A stretch of 17,456 nt of DNA from NCBI GenBank assembly GCA_039816825.1, contig JBCBXA010000056.1, forward strand, positions 1 to 17,456, read 5' to 3'. This stretch comes from JBCBXA01 sp039816825 (lineage in GTDB: Bacteria > Pseudomonadota > Alphaproteobacteria > Rhizobiales > Rhizobiaceae). The translations under genes were made by a program, and so were the position numbers. The number at the start of each line of letters is the position of its first letter. Position 1 is the stretch's first letter. Shown piece by piece: positions 1 to 7,455 of the stretch. A model generated the notes under the pieces. The model searched no databases. It was not told the origin of the DNA and saw only the letters and a program-made list of their open reading frames with translations.

Positions 1-644
1 AGGAAGAACCAGGAGAGAAGGGCGATCATAGCCAAGGACACAGTGATCAAGGTGAGGACGAGGAAAATGATCCTGCGAAATCGCTCTGGTTGACCAAAGT
101 CCCGTCCAACGAGAAGGCGGACACCTTGGTCAAGGTTCACAATGCGGGCGATGGCAACCCGATCACCAGCAGGCGGCAGAAGAGCGGGCAGCGGTCCAGC
201 CGGTCGGGGTCTTCGCCGCTCGAGCCCGTCGAGCAAACGGTACTCGAATGGTTGGTTGATCCACCCTGTCCGGTTCAGAATCCGGCCCGGCAGACGCCGC
301 ACATTGCCCGCAAAAACCTGCCCGGTTCCGTCAAACAGCAGATAGAGGCTGGCACCGGGAGCGCGGGAGCGGCTGTCGACGACGCGCCGCAACCCACGAA
401 GGCCACTGCGGCGCTCGGCACGCTGAAGCAGGCGCAGTTCTTCGGTAATGATCGACCGGGCATCGCGGTGGAGAGCGGATGTGACAGTGAATACCGAAAC
501 ACTGATCAGTAGGATCGAGAACAGGAGGAAAACGCCCATAAAAATGAGCGTCAGGCGAAAGGAGGTAACCCGCCACAACATCCGCAGGCGTTGGGCAAAG
601 GAGAGCTTCTCAGGGGAGATGGAATGCGAGGGTGAAGCAGCCAA
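1..644 (-). CDS. sensor histidine kinase, N-terminal part (runs off left edge)
   Basis: The frame is open from about 644 to the window edge, giving about 214 residues. A hydrophobic segment around residues 31-55 (LTLIFMGVFLLFSILLISV) is followed by a roughly 130-residue Arg-rich periplasmic region and a second hydrophobic segment at about 190-214 (IIFLVLTLITVSLAMIALL). This is the usual sensor layout of a membrane histidine kinase. HAMP, H-box and ATPase domains would lie beyond the edge and are not seen, so the kinase call rests on topology and on the response regulator just upstream. The likely start is TTG at 644, two nt after the regulator's stop, with AAGG about 7 nt upstream. An ATG at 581 is the alternative but has no Shine-Dalgarno sequence and leaves a very short cytoplasmic lead. 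It is probably co-transcribed with degP and the regulator. Confidence 0.8.
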   Translation of the reverse strand, partial: MAASPSHSISPEKLSFAQRLRMLWRVTSFRLTLIFMGVFLLFSILLISVSVFTVTSALHRDARSIITEELRLLQRAERRSGLRGLRRVVDSRSRAPGASLYLLFDGTGQVFAGNVRRLPGRILNRTGWINQPFEYRLLDGLERRRPRPAGPLPALLPPAGDRVAIARIVNLDQGVRLLVGRDFGQPERFRRIIFLVLTLITVSLAMIALLSWFF

Positions 645-646
645 TC

Positions 647-1330
647 TCAGGCCTTCAGCATGTAGCCGGAGCCGCGCACAGTGTGCAGAAGCGGCATGTC
701 GAAATCCCGGTCAATCTTTCCGCGCAACCGCGAGATGTGAACATCAATCACATTGGTCATTGGATCGAAGTGATAGTCCCAGACATGTTCGAGCAGCATG
801 GTGCGCGTGACGACCTGCCCGGCATTTTTCATGAGATATTCGAGCAACCGGTACTCCCGTGGCTGCAACAGGATCTTCTTGCCATCACGGCGGACCTCGT
901 GACTCAGGCGGTCCAGCGTCAGATCTCCAACCTCGTATCGCATTTCCGCTTCTTCCGGTGAGCGCCGTCTACCCAGCGTTTCCACGCGGGCAAGCAACTC
1001 TGAAAAAGCGTAGGGCTTCGGCAGATAATCATCCCCCCCTGCCCTGAGACCCTTCACCCGATCATCAACCTCGCCAAGAGCAGACAAGACCAGCGCCGGC
1101 GTCTGATCATCGGCTGCGCGAAGGTTGGCTATGATCGACAGCCCATCGAGCTTCGGAAGCATTCGATCAACAACCAGAACATCATAGCCACCGATCCGGG
1201 CTTTCTCGTCTCCCACAGCACCGTCAGCCGCATGGTCGCAGACATGCCCTGCTTCCTTGAAGGCCTTTGCCAGATAATCGGCGGCGTCTTGGTCGTCTTC
1301 AATGAGCAATATGCGCAAGGTGATCTCCAT
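647..1330 (-). CDS. OmpR/PhoP-family response regulator downstream of degP
   Basis: This is a two-domain response regulator of about 227 residues. The receiver domain has the acidic pair in IEDD (residues 10-13), the phospho-acceptor D55 in VVDRMLPKLDG, and the conserved Lys K105 in DDYLPKPY. A C-terminal winged helix follows, with PREYRLLEYLMKNAGQVV, HVWDYHFDPMTNVIDVHISRLR and TVRGSGYM. It would bind DNA when phosphorylated by the kinase encoded just downstream. The start is uncertain: ATG at 1330 lies directly against the T-tract of a terminator hairpin and has no Shine-Dalgarno sequence. TTG at 1318 has GGAG six nt upstream and would give the typical N-terminus MRILLIEDD. Linkage of a DegP protease to this type of two-component pair is common in alphaproteobacteria and points to envelope stress, but the signal is not readable here. 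Confidence 0.95.
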   Translation of the reverse strand: MEITLRILLIEDDQDAADYLAKAFKEAGHVCDHAADGAVGDEKARIGGYDVLVVDRMLPKLDGLSIIANLRAADDQTPALVLSALGEVDDRVKGLRAGGDDYLPKPYAFSELLARVETLGRRRSPEEAEMRYEVGDLTLDRLSHEVRRDGKKILLQPREYRLLEYLMKNAGQVVTRTMLLEHVWDYHFDPMTNVIDVHISRLRGKIDRDFDMPLLHTVRGSGYMLKA

Positions 1331-1336
1331 AAAATA

Positions 1337-1362
1337 GGCGGAGGCTGTTCCCAGCCTCCGCC
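1337..1362 (-). terminator. strong hairpin between degP and the response regulator
   Basis: A perfect 11-bp GC-rich stem (1337-1347 with 1352-1362) has a 4-nt loop. On the minus strand it is followed at once by TATTTTATG, where the ATG is the possible regulator start at 1330. It reads as an intrinsic terminator for the degP transcript with a short T-tract. No separate promoter is obvious between it and the regulator, so read-through or attenuation is likely. Confidence 0.75.
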
Positions 1363-1422
1363 CTTCATACCGCGTGTGAGAGAGGGGCGACAGAACCCAC
1401 GCGGATACGAATTGCCGGGGGT

Positions 1423-2970
1423 TTAGCCCGCTTGCCCGGTGGGCAAGGTCGAAAAGCGAGTCCCCCGCTCACTGCGGAGCTGGAACAGGACGACTTCACG
1501 TCCAGCGTCCTTGGCAGCCGCTACCGCTTCGGCAACATCGCGGACCGTCGAGACGCTGGTTCCATTCACCTTCTCCACGACGTCACCCGGACGGAAGCCA
1601 CGGCGTGCAGCCTCGGAAGATGGATCAATATCGTCGATGACGAGATCGCCACCTTCACCGCGTGTCAGCGCGAGACCCATATCTTCCATCTTCTCCAGAT
1701 CATCCGCTCCAGAACCGCGGAGTGAAGCACGCTGCATTGGGGCGTCGGGAAGTTCACCCAGTTCCACCGCAATCACTTGGCTCTCGCCGTCGCGCCAGAT
1801 CTGAATGTCGGCAGTTGAACCGGGATCGAAGGCTGCGATGGTCGTTGCCAGATCCTTGGGGTCTTCAATCTGTTGATCATTGACCGAAAGAACGATGTCA
1901 CCCGTGCGCATGCCCGCTGCTTCGGCCGGTCCGTCCGCAGTGGCATCCGCCACGATCGCTCCAAGCGCCTCCTGCAGGCCCACAGCCTCGGCAAGCTCAT
2001 CGGTCACGGGCTGGATCTGAACGCCCAGCCAGCCGCGCTCCACAGCGCCATTGTCGATCAACTCGGCAACAACCGCTTTGGTTGTGGAAGCCGGGATGGC
2101 AAACGCGATGCCCACATTGCCGCCAGACGGAGAGAAAATGGCCGTATTCACACCCACAACTTCGCCGGACAAATTGAAGGCAGGACCTCCCGAGTTGCCG
2201 CGGTTTACGGCTGCATCGATCTGGAGGAAATCGTCATAGGGGCCCGAACCGATATCTCGGCCAATGCCGGAAACGATGCCCGCAGTGACCGTGCCGCCCA
2301 GGCCGAAGGGATTGCCAACAGCGACAACCCAGTCACCAACACGGGCACCCATTTCGTCGGCAAAATCGACATAAGTGAATTCGCGCTCTTCGGTTGCCTT
2401 GAGAACCGCCAGATCAGTGCGCGGGTCGGTACCAATCAGTTCTGCCTCAATCTCTTCGCCATCGTTCAGAACGATGGTGAAATCTGTACCGCCGGCTACG
2501 ACGTGGTTGTTTGTAACGACGAGACCATCTTCAGAAATGAAGAAGCCGGAGCCCTGGCTGGCGCGGAAACGCGGCTGCTGCCTGCGGTCGCGTTGACCAA
2601 ACTGCTGGCCACGGTCGCCAAAGTCGCGGAAGAAATCTTCGAAAGGCGTGCCGCGAAACTGCTCAGGGATCTGGTTACGCCGTTCATTGCGCCGCTCCGA
2701 GCGGTCACGGCGTTGGGGTTGAGAACGCCCTTCCACGCGCACACTGACGACGGCTGGCGAAACAACAGACACGACTTCGGAGAAGCCAGGAATAATCTGC
2801 GCACCATCAACACGGACGGGGTCCGCAAGGGCAGATGTTTGGCCGGAAAGAAAAGCGGGGGTTGCAATCCCACCGGCAACACCGAAGGCAACAGCCCCTG
2901 CGAGCAGGTTGCGTGTCGTGCTGCGGAAACGATTTGGATTTGAAACGGGAGTTTGTTGGGTTCGATTCAT
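1423..2970 (-). CDS. degP: DegP/HtrA (Do family) periplasmic serine endoprotease
   Basis: This 515-residue protein degrades or refolds misfolded envelope proteins. The N-terminus has an Arg-containing lead, a hydrophobic run (LLAGAVAFGVAGGIATPAF) and a plausible signal-peptidase site near residue 50 (SALAD), so the protein should be periplasmic. The trypsin-like domain has the full triad: H156 in TNNHVV, D186 in DPRTDLAVLK and S260 in GNSGGPA. Two PDZ domains follow at about residues 315-405 and 430-505. Residues 81-135 form an Arg/Gln/Asn-rich insert at the place of the LA loop. The start ATG at 2970 has AAGGTGAG a few nt upstream. A terminator hairpin lies just after the gene, then a two-component pair on the same strand. 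The 176-nt upstream gap must hold its promoter, but I could not identify convincing -35/-10 or stress-sigma elements. Confidence 0.97.
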   Translation of the reverse strand: MNRTQQTPVSNPNRFRSTTRNLLAGAVAFGVAGGIATPAFLSGQTSALADPVRVDGAQIIPGFSEVVSVVSPAVVSVRVEGRSQPQRRDRSERRNERRNQIPEQFRGTPFEDFFRDFGDRGQQFGQRDRRQQPRFRASQGSGFFISEDGLVVTNNHVVAGGTDFTIVLNDGEEIEAELIGTDPRTDLAVLKATEEREFTYVDFADEMGARVGDWVVAVGNPFGLGGTVTAGIVSGIGRDIGSGPYDDFLQIDAAVNRGNSGGPAFNLSGEVVGVNTAIFSPSGGNVGIAFAIPASTTKAVVAELIDNGAVERGWLGVQIQPVTDELAEAVGLQEALGAIVADATADGPAEAAGMRTGDIVLSVNDQQIEDPKDLATTIAAFDPGSTADIQIWRDGESQVIAVELGELPDAPMQRASLRGSGADDLEKMEDMGLALTRGEGGDLVIDDIDPSSEAARRGFRPGDVVEKVNGTSVSTVRDVAEAVAAAKDAGREVVLFQLRSERGTRFSTLPTGQAG

Positions 2971-3146
2971 TGTCTCACCTTGTCAGTTGGTTCGGAAGCC
3001 GTTCTCCGTGGCTTTCGACCGTTAAGGTAAGAGCGCAAAGCTTACGCGGAACCTGCCGCTTTCTTAAATGATGGTAATGATAGCGTGTTGGTCGCTCGAT
3101 TGCGGCGCTGAAAAGGCAGACCTGAGGCCGCTTAAAGGCGCTCGCG

Positions 3147-4508
3147 CTAGCGGCTCATTTCGCGGTCCAGCCGCTGACGCATCATCTTTGTGTAGCCATC
3201 AGTAAAAAGTGTATCGGCGGCAATCAGAGCCGCCTTCATGCGGAGTGCGAGATTATTGCGCTGCTCGCCTTCGGCCTCGCAAATGCGTTCAAAGAGGCGC
3301 GGCAGGCCCATCTCGAACATGCCGACCACTTTGCCAGCCTCGCTCCGAACAGGCGTGTTCGCCGCAAAGACATCGGGCCTGCTTCGAACAAGAGCGAACT
3401 CGGCCATAAACAAGGGAGCCTGCTCCATGGCCATCTTCATGGGTTCGCTGTTGCGAACAACAGACGACACCAGAAGGCGCTCAAACGTGGGCTGCCCGAG
3501 TGACAGGCGCGGAGCCAGCAGGTCTCTTAGCTGACGCCGAGCTGCACCAAAGCGCTTGCTCCAGGCCTCACAGGTTTCAAACTCGACATTGGACCAAAGA
3601 GCGTGGCCAAGCTGGGTTGTTCCCGTCAATTCCATCAAGCCCGCGCGGGACAGATGGGATTCTCCGGCAGAAGCAACATGGGCTGCAACCCTCTCCACCC
3701 GGGCGTCAAAGCTTGCCAATGCCGCGTCGATGAGCGGTGCGTATGGCGAGGCCTCCAGAGGCACAGCGCGGTTGCCGCCGTGCAGATCAAGCGCAGCAAG
3801 AACGACATCACCCTCATGGGCTGATCGCTGAGCCAGCATCTCGTAGAACCAGGTTTTCGACGCTGGCCGGATGGCCGCGCTCGCCACTTGCTGCACCGCC
3901 CGGCAAATCGCGTGGACCCGATCAGTCTTTTTGGGATTGGTCGGTAGGGCCCGATCCATCAGGCTGAGGCCCAGTTTCAGCAGCGGTGCATCCGGAGCGA
4001 TGGTCAAGCAATCACGAACCCTGGGCAGAGACAGGCCAGCCGGCAGGCTCGCGGAAAGGCGCATCTCGGCTTTCGAGTTCGGTTCGACGTCGATGAATTT
4101 CCAGGCAATGTCGCGCGTGGCACTTATGATCGTCGTGTCCAGTGCCGTCACTGGCGAGGGATCGCGCATGACCTCGACTTCGATCTCATGGCCACAATGC
4201 TGAACAACCCAGCCTATGAAGGCCGCAAGTTTGCGGCTTCCAATGGGGGTCAGCGCATCAGCTTCGCGATCGACGGGAAGAAGGAGGCCATCCAGAGTAC
4301 GCCGCCAGGCATGGTAGAAGCTGTCGGCGAAACTGTCCTGTCCTGCGTGCGGATCGTAGTCGATGGCGCGGGCGGTGAGCGCGGAGACCGGGCCGCCAGC
4401 GTAAGCCAACACGCCGCACAAGTCCGCCTCAAACGCGGCTTTAGCCTCCTCCGACAACTGGTCGGAGAAGACGGAGAGGCGTTCCATCAGGTCTCGTTGG
4501 TTTTGCAC
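3147..4508 (-). CDS. unrecognised 453-residue protein
   Basis: I do not recognise this family. The protein is rich in Ala, Leu, Arg and Glu, looks soluble and mostly helical, and shows no signal peptide, membrane segment, P-loop or metal motif. The N-terminal part (VFSDQLSEEAKAAFEADL) and the C-terminal part (a run of Met, Arg and Ala in RMKAALIAADTLF, ending MMRQRLDREMSR) look amphipathic. The frame opens at a TTG at 4529, but GTG at 4508 has GAGGA about 9 nt upstream and is the better start; ATG at 4487 is a third option. It stands between a terminator on its upstream side (4537-4555) and degP, so it is probably its own transcription unit. Base composition and length argue that it is a genuine gene. 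The function is unknown. Confidence 0.85.
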   Translation of the reverse strand: MQNQRDLMERLSVFSDQLSEEAKAAFEADLCGVLAYAGGPVSALTARAIDYDPHAGQDSFADSFYHAWRRTLDGLLLPVDREADALTPIGSRKLAAFIGWVVQHCGHEIEVEVMRDPSPVTALDTTIISATRDIAWKFIDVEPNSKAEMRLSASLPAGLSLPRVRDCLTIAPDAPLLKLGLSLMDRALPTNPKKTDRVHAICRAVQQVASAAIRPASKTWFYEMLAQRSAHEGDVVLAALDLHGGNRAVPLEASPYAPLIDAALASFDARVERVAAHVASAGESHLSRAGLMELTGTTQLGHALWSNVEFETCEAWSKRFGAARRQLRDLLAPRLSLGQPTFERLLVSSVVRNSEPMKMAMEQAPLFMAEFALVRSRPDVFAANTPVRSEAGKVVGMFEMGLPRLFERICEAEGEQRNNLALRMKAALIAADTLFTDGYTKMMRQRLDREMSR

Positions 4509-4536
4509 GGGCGTTTTCCTCACCAGCAAGGTACAG

Positions 4537-4555
4537 AAAACCGCCTAACAGGCGG
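4537..4555 (-). terminator. intrinsic terminator of the PepSY-regulator-kinase-lipoprotein operon
   Basis: On the minus strand a 6-bp stem (CCGCCT with AGGCGG, 4541-4546 and 4550-4555) closes a 3-nt loop and is followed directly by TTTTCTGT. It lies 28 nt after the stop codon of the surface lipoprotein gene and before the start of the unknown gene, the right place to end the upstream operon. Confidence 0.75.
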
Positions 4556-4582
4556 CTAACGCCAAAGACTCTTTTGTCGCAC

Positions 4583-5032
4583 TTAGATGATCGGTTCCCA
4601 GACGCCCGATTGCGAGCGACACGCTGTGCCCTTGGCCGAAAACGGCGCCCCGTCCGCTGAGCCGGAATGCCTGTACGGACGGCAGGTCGTGGAGCCGACG
4701 CGATAGGGTGTTGAGGCGACAACCTGGCCGTTCGACTTATCGTCGACGCTCCAATTGATGGGCACGTTGACCGGTGCTTCCTCGAGGGCACGGAATTCAG
4801 CACTCAAGGCTGCTGACTTCGCCTTTCTTGGAAGGGCGTCGAAGTCAGACGGCGGAATGATACCGGGACTGAGAGCTGCAAGAAGCGCATCATCTACTTT
4901 GGCGGGCGCTTCTTCTTGAAGGTTCAGTGCAGATGTTTCCGAGCCGCTCGACAGGCAGGCCGTCAACATGGGTGAGCAAAGTGCGAGCGCAGCACATCTC
5001 AAGATAATGGATCTGTTTGGCCTTTGTCCCAT
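4583..5032 (-). CDS. RT0821/Lpp0805-like surface lipoprotein
   Basis: This 149-residue protein has a basic start (MGQRPNR), a hydrophobic stretch and a lipobox-like LTAC with C26, so it is probably an exported lipoprotein. A linker containing DDALLAALSPGIIPPSDFDALPRKAKSA precedes a small C-terminal domain. The pattern there is a Trp at 'INWS', a Gly/Val segment, 'TTCRPYRHS' and 'GTACRSQSGVW', two cysteines spaced as in the RT0821/Lpp0805 surface family, whose role is not established. It follows the histidine kinase by 9 nt and precedes a terminator, so it is the last gene of a four-gene operon (PepSY-like, regulator, kinase, lipoprotein). That context suggests an envelope-related target or partner of the kinase; this is inference. 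The family call rests on pattern memory rather than a search. Confidence 0.75.
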   Translation of the reverse strand: MGQRPNRSIILRCAALALCSPMLTACLSSGSETSALNLQEEAPAKVDDALLAALSPGIIPPSDFDALPRKAKSAALSAEFRALEEAPVNVPINWSVDDKSNGQVVASTPYRVGSTTCRPYRHSGSADGAPFSAKGTACRSQSGVWEPII

Positions 5033-5041
5033 GGTGCATAG

Positions 5042-6442
5042 TTAGCCTGAGACCGGGCGTTCAGCAACGCGGTCGGCCAACTTCGAGACCGGCAGGCTCA
5101 GTCTGGCCTGAAGACCTCCCATGGGCGCTCGCTCCAGCAAAAAAGTGCCGCCATAGGCATCGGCAATATCGGCTACTATCGCGAGCCCTAAGCCGGAGCC
5201 GGGTTGCGTCTCGTCAAGTCGCTGCCCGCGCTGGACCGCTTTCTGTGCTTCCTGCGGCTCCAAACCACGACCGTCATCGCTGACGGTCGTGATGAAGTCA
5301 GTGGTGTGGGTGTGAAGTTCAACAAGAACCTGGGATGAGGCGTGCCGTGCTGCGTTTTCCAGCAGGTTGCCAAGCGCCTCCTCATAGTCCTGCGCGTCGC
5401 CCAGGAAACGGGTCTTGCCACGGGACTTGAGTTCAATACTGACTTCGGGGTTGAGCTTCCGCATCACTCGGATCAATCGTTCGACCAAAGGAAGAGCGTC
5501 GACAGTCCGGCCCAACCCATCGCCCCCCGCCGCTATGCGCGCACGGTCGAGGTAGCGTTGAACGGACGCCTTCATGGCTTCGGTTTGCTCTTGCGCAAGT
5601 TGGCCAGGCACGTCCCCTGCCCGGCTTTCATTCTGGAGCACAGCGATGGGTGTCTTAAGAGCATGAGCCAGATTTCCGACCTGCGCACGCGCCCGCTCGA
5701 CCAGAGATTTGTTGCCGGCAATGAGCTCATTGAGTGAGCCAACCAGAGGAGCGACCTCCCGTGGCACCCGCTCGTCAATCGTGTCGGCCTGTCCCATACG
5801 AATATCGTCAATCTGTTCGGATATGCGCGCCAATGGGCGCAGGCCCAGGCGCACTGCGATCACATTGGCCAGGATCAATAGCAATGCGAGTGCTCCGACC
5901 GACAGCGCGAGCCAGAAGGTAAAATTCGCGCTCCGGGCCTCGGGAAGTTCGGTAGGGCCCGTCACGCGGAACGCGGTCGGCTGTTCAGCGTCCCCAAGAA
6001 ATATGCGCGTTTCCAGAATGCCCAGAGGCCGACCGGACGGGCCTTGCGAACCGACCCAGAAACGCTCGAACTCATCATCGAACTGCGCTCTTTCGGGCGG
6101 TTCTATGCCTCCAAGGTCCGCTCCCGCCAGGGAAGATGAGCGAAATATCTCGTCATCCGACACGCCGTTCACCTGCCAATACCAACCTGAGGAAGGCTGA
6201 AGAAACCCTGGAAAACCGGAGTCCGATGCCGCGGTTATCGAGCCCCCTGAGTCGACGACCGTCTGCGCCACGATGGCCAGCAGATGCGCCTCAAGAAGCT
6301 CGCGAAACGCTCTCTTCTCGGCGTTCTGATAGCTTGTCGCCAGTGTGATCACAGTCAGCAGACAACCAAGCACCGCGACCAGTGTCGAAAAGACGAGGAG
6401 ACGCCCAGTCAGCGAACCAAGCACGCGTTGGTAGAGTGTCAC
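5042..6442 (-). CDS. PhoQ-type sensor histidine kinase
   Basis: This 466-residue membrane kinase has a transmembrane segment at about residues 13-36, a periplasmic sensor region of about 135 residues, and a second segment at about 174-198 that leads into a HAMP region containing GLRPLARISEQIDDIRMG. The H-box is NLAHALKTPIAVL with H260. The ATPase domain has an N-box (NLLENAARHA, N363), a G1 box (DDGRGL, D390) and a G2 box (GSGLGLAIV, 415-423). The sequence around the H-box and the short sensor resemble the PhoQ group. It starts with GTG at 6442, overlapping the regulator's TGA as GTGA, so the two are translationally coupled. It should autophosphorylate on H260 and pass phosphate to D51 of the adjacent regulator. 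The periplasmic stimulus cannot be read; I did not see an obvious acidic cation-binding patch. Confidence 0.95.
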   Translation of the reverse strand: MTLYQRVLGSLTGRLLVFSTLVAVLGCLLTVITLATSYQNAEKRAFRELLEAHLLAIVAQTVVDSGGSITAASDSGFPGFLQPSSGWYWQVNGVSDDEIFRSSSLAGADLGGIEPPERAQFDDEFERFWVGSQGPSGRPLGILETRIFLGDAEQPTAFRVTGPTELPEARSANFTFWLALSVGALALLLILANVIAVRLGLRPLARISEQIDDIRMGQADTIDERVPREVAPLVGSLNELIAGNKSLVERARAQVGNLAHALKTPIAVLQNESRAGDVPGQLAQEQTEAMKASVQRYLDRARIAAGGDGLGRTVDALPLVERLIRVMRKLNPEVSIELKSRGKTRFLGDAQDYEEALGNLLENAARHASSQVLVELHTHTTDFITTVSDDGRGLEPQEAQKAVQRGQRLDETQPGSGLGLAIVADIADAYGGTFLLERAPMGGLQARLSLPVSKLADRVAERPVSG

Positions 6443-7101
6443 GTCTCAGTCGACAGCCGGTAGCCCAGACCACGAACCGTCTCCAGATTGCCGGTACCCA
6501 GCTTTTTGCGCAGGCGACCAATGAAGACCTCAATGGTGTTGGAGTCTCGGTCAAAGTCCTGATCGTACATGTGCTCCGTGAGTTCGGTTCTGGATACGAT
6601 CTGGCCCTGGTGATGCATTAGATAGCTGAGCAAGCGATATTCATGGGACGTGAGCTTCACATCACTTCCGGCAACCGCCACGCGGGCAGCGCGGGTATCG
6701 AGCAGAATATCGCCACATCGGAGCTCGTTGCCAGCATGGCCTGCGGCTCGGCGAATGAGCGCACGGACCCGAGCCAGCAGCTCCTCCATGTGGAAGGGCT
6801 TGGCGAGATAGTCATCGGCACCGGCGTCGATACCAGCCACCTTGTCACTCCAACGGTCCCTGGCTGTCAGAACCAAAACGGGGAAACTGCGGCCATCGCG
6901 CCGCCAGGTTTCCAGCACCGTCAGCCCGTCCATCGAAGGCAATCCAATATCAAGCACAGCGAGGTCGTAGGGCTCCGTATCGCCCAGAAAATGGCCATCT
7001 TCTCCGTCCGTGGACGCATCGACAACATAGCCGGCGCCTTCCAACTCAGCTTTAAGTTGGCGGTTGAGATCGACGTCATCTTCGACAACCAGGACACGCA
7101 T
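6439..7101 (-). CDS. OmpR/PhoP-family response regulator
   Basis: This is a 220-residue two-domain regulator. The receiver domain starts MRVLVVEDDVDL and has phospho-acceptor D51 in VLDIGLPSMDG, T79 in VLTARD, and K101 in DDYLAKPF. The DNA-binding domain contains LTSHEYRLLSYLMHHQGQIVS, DRDSNTIEVFIGRLRKKL and TVRGLGYRL, as in PhoP/QseB-type winged helices. The frame is open nine codons further upstream, but ATG at 7101 has AGGAGG nine nt before it and fits the family N-terminus. It overlaps the kinase gene by 4 nt and follows the PepSY-like gene by 69 nt. A direct repeat upstream of the PepSY-like gene has the 11-bp spacing used by regulators of this family, so autoregulation is plausible. Confidence 0.96.
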   Translation of the reverse strand: MRVLVVEDDVDLNRQLKAELEGAGYVVDASTDGEDGHFLGDTEPYDLAVLDIGLPSMDGLTVLETWRRDGRSFPVLVLTARDRWSDKVAGIDAGADDYLAKPFHMEELLARVRALIRRAAGHAGNELRCGDILLDTRAARVAVAGSDVKLTSHEYRLLSYLMHHQGQIVSRTELTEHMYDQDFDRDSNTIEVFIGRLRKKLGTGNLETVRGLGYRLSTET

Positions 7102-7170
7102 GATGGCTTTCCTCCTAGAAACCCGCACCGTGATTGATGTCTGTAGGGAAGGCGTTGGTCAATGCCGGAG

Positions 7171-7407
7171 CTAAGCGGCGGGCACCGTCACAGTCACGCG
7201 CTTTCGGGGGCCGTCACCCGATGCTTTCAGCAACACGATCTCACAGACCTGCTGTCCTCCGCTGTCCTTCAGACGCGCAGATATGACCTGCGCATCCTGC
7301 TGGCTCGCAGTCCGGCTGGCAACGGCATTGCAATCCGCCGCCATAGCAACGGTCGGCAGGTTCAAAACGCTGAAGGCCAGCGCAAGAGGTATCATCATCT
7401 TCATCAT
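7171..7407 (-). CDS. small secreted PepSY-like protein
   Basis: This 78-residue protein starts MMKMM, has a hydrophobic run (IPLALAFSVLNLPTVAMA) and a clear signal-peptidase I site after AMA, leaving a mature domain of about 55 residues. The segment QVISARLKDSGGQQVCEIVLL followed by KRVTVTV resembles one half of a PepSY repeat (a strand ending in a basic or aromatic 'yEv.ll' motif and a second strand). Two cysteines, one just after the cleavage site and one in QQVCEIV, could form a disulphide. PepSY-type genes next to PhoP/PhoQ-like pairs are a recurring arrangement, and the protein may modulate the sensor in the periplasm; that is inference. It is the first gene of the operon. The domain call is moderate because the protein is short. 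Confidence 0.7.
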   Translation of the reverse strand: MMKMMIPLALAFSVLNLPTVAMAADCNAVASRTASQQDAQVISARLKDSGGQQVCEIVLLKASGDGPRKRVTVTVPAA

Positions 7408-7411
7408 GGAA

Positions 7412-7430
7412 CAGGAGCTAGCACCTCCTG
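7412..7430 (-). repeat. inverted repeat covering an AGGAGG upstream of the PepSY-like gene
   Basis: On the minus strand CAGGAG and CTCCTG flank a 7-nt centre. The only Shine-Dalgarno-like sequence before ATG 7407 (AGGAGG) is the left arm, 16 nt from the start codon, which is too far for normal use. The repeat could be a hairpin that controls translation, or part of the promoter and operator region. Confidence 0.5.
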
Positions 7431-7431
7431 G

Positions 7432-7449
7432 CTGAACGCAATCTGAACG
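7432..7449 (-). promoter_or_regulatory. PhoP/OmpR-type direct-repeat operator candidate
   Basis: On the minus strand the sequence is CGTTCAGATTGCGTTCAG: two identical 7-nt copies with 11-bp period, one helical turn apart, as in operators of OmpR/PhoP-family dimers. It lies in the 48-nt gap upstream of the PepSY-like gene, whose operon encodes such a regulator. A TGCTAGCT sequence 3' of it could serve as an extended -10, which would put transcription start close to the ATG. Confidence 0.6.
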
Positions 7450-7455
7450 ATGGGC

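Noticed and set aside
1873..2943. Long plus-strand open frame (356 codons) opposite degP
   Set aside because: It lies fully antisense to degP, which has all catalytic motifs; the plus-strand product has no recognisable domain and reflects GC-rich codon structure.
3100..3146. Hairpin after the unknown gene (GCCGCT with AGCGGC)
   Set aside because: The stem is short with a large loop and no T-run follows, so it is not a convincing terminator.
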